Shown here piece by piece: positions 63,370 through 64,000 of a stretch of DNA of 64,000 nucleotides. The position numbers and the translations under genes are program-made. A model generated the notes under the pieces. The model did no database searches. It was not told where the DNA came from and saw nothing but the letters and a program-made list of their open reading frames with translations. This DNA comes from Pseudoalteromonas galatheae (GTDB taxonomy: Bacteria > Pseudomonadota > Gammaproteobacteria > Enterobacterales > Alteromonadaceae): contig NZ_PNCO02000001.1 in the NCBI RefSeq assembly GCF_005886105.2, forward strand, positions 798,501 to 862,500, read 5' to 3'. Position 1 is the first letter of the stretch; each line of letters opens with the position of its first letter.

Positions 63370-63476
63370 GCGCATCCACCGACACGGGGAGCAGCGCTGA
63401 AAAGCAATGAGCCAACGAGTTGGTAGTCGAGTAAAACTTAGCTTTGAAAACTTCTCAAGAAATTCAAAATTAAGTG

Positions 63477-63504
63477 TTGACAAAAAATCGGGAATGCTTA
63501 GAAT
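63477..63504 (+). promoter_or_regulatory. rRNA operon promoter P2
   Basis: A perfect TTGACA (63477-63482) and TAGAAT (63499-63504) are 16 bases apart. The discriminator GCACATCC resembles that of P1, about 135 bases upstream. Confidence 0.8.
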
Positions 63505-63514
63505 GCACATCCCT

Positions 63515-63549
63515 CGAAACAACGAAATGTTTCGAAATGTTCTTTAAAA
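63515..63549 (+). promoter_or_regulatory. boxB-boxA antitermination signal of the rRNA leader
   Basis: A CGAAAC/GTTTCG hairpin (63515-63520 with 63529-63534) is followed by TGTTCTTTAAA (63538-63548), close to the E. coli boxA TGCTCTTTAACA. It should load NusB, S10 and other factors onto RNA polymerase. Confidence 0.75.
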
Positions 63550-63758
63550 ATATGAAGCAATCATCTGTGTGGGCACTCGTACAGATTGAGTTCTAACAGC
63601 AGATTCTAGTTCGCTAGATGACGCAAACAAATTTAGAGTCTCAATTGAACTGAGTGACCAACAGAATAAACATAGTTTATTCAGCACAGTCAATTCGATA
63701 CCGAAAGGTATCAAAATCAGAATTCAATGAGCATGAAACTTAGGTTTCAAAAAACTTT
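63550..63758 (+). other. 16S rRNA leader
   Basis: This leader keeps the CATCTGTGTGGGCACTCG block found after boxA in gammaproteobacteria and a GATACC-GAAA-GGTATC hairpin (63697-63712). It should supply the 5' half of the RNase III processing stem. No coding region is seen. Confidence 0.7.
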
Positions 63759-64000
63759 TAATTGAAGAGTTTGATCATGGCTCAGATTGAACGCTGGCGG
63801 CAGGCCTAACACATGCAAGTCGAGCGGTAACATTTCTAGCTTGCTAGAAGATGACGAGCGGCGGACGGGTGAGTAATGCTTGGGAACATGCCTTGAGGTG
63901 GGGGACAACCATTGGAAACGATGGCTAATACCGCATAATGTCTACGGACCAAAGGGGGCTTCGGCTCTCGCCTTTAGATTGGCCCAAGTGGGATTAGCTA
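63759..64000 (+). rRNA. rrs: 16S ribosomal RNA, first ~242 bases (cut by right edge)
   Basis: ATTGAAGAGTTTGATCATGG marks the 5' end of 16S rRNA. Variable regions V1-V2 (CATTTCTAGCTTGCTAGAAG; ACCATTGGAAACGATGGCTA) look like Pseudoalteromonas. The gene continues beyond the window. Confidence 0.97.

Noticed and set aside
63247..63522. 91-residue minus-strand frame
   Set aside because: It covers both rRNA promoters and has no coding character.

Overview
The window reads as chromosomal DNA of a marine gammaproteobacterium, most likely Pseudoalteromonas. The grounds are the first ~242 bases of a 16S rRNA gene at the right edge, the classical gammaproteobacterial block metY-rimP-nusA-infB-rbfA-truB-rpsO-pnp-nlpI, a six-gene Mrp antiporter operon, and many secreted or outer-membrane proteins of marine type. 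No tools were run: every family call is by reading translated sequence and motifs.

Layout. 1-1370 is the 5' part of a minus-strand secreted chitin-binding protein that runs off the left edge. 1568-5174 holds a VOC-fold protein, a tiny peptide gene with a double-glycine leader (a likely RiPP/bacteriocin-type precursor) preceded by a decayed copy of itself, a CDP-glycerol glycerophosphotransferase-like enzyme, a nitronate monooxygenase and a 59-residue membrane protein. 5186-23718 is one 18.5-kb, seven-gene minus-strand operon with touching or overlapping genes. It carries the three hallmarks of poly-gamma-glutamate capsule synthesis (CapA/PgsA, CapC/PgsC, CapB/PgsB), each enlarged or fused, plus a CHASE2-type membrane sensor-like protein, a membrane-anchored periplasmic protein, a possible gamma-glutamyl amidohydrolase and a 1407-residue protein ending in an outer-membrane beta-barrel. 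I read it as a Gram-negative trans-envelope version of the poly-gamma-glutamate machine; this is the most interesting system in the window.

24009-29661 contains tyrR, a small secreted protein, a thioesterase, ompW, dapE and ibpA; ibpA has a sigma-32-like promoter and a thermometer-like leader. 29880-34727 contains a membrane protein with degenerate leucine-rich-variant repeats, an overlapping operon of a secreted zinc phospholipase-like enzyme with a parvulin-like chaperone and a membrane-anchored coiled-coil protein, and a divergent MipA/DUF3019 pair. 34752-39787 contains an FeS photolyase and a DASH cryptochrome in one operon, a lipoprotein, a globin-like protein lacking an evident proximal histidine, and a delta-class carbonic anhydrase.

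40279-51857 is the translation/RNA-metabolism block. It starts with an initiator tRNA preceded by a decayed tandem duplicate, and ends with nlpI overlapped by a secreted metzincin-like protein gene. 52060-57840 is mrpAB-C-D-E-F-G behind a structured leader. 58058-63134 holds a chemoreceptor, topB with an excellent LexA box just before its start, and cnoX. 63135-64000 holds the tandem promoters, boxB/boxA and start of an rRNA operon. No CRISPR array, insertion sequence or prophage was seen.
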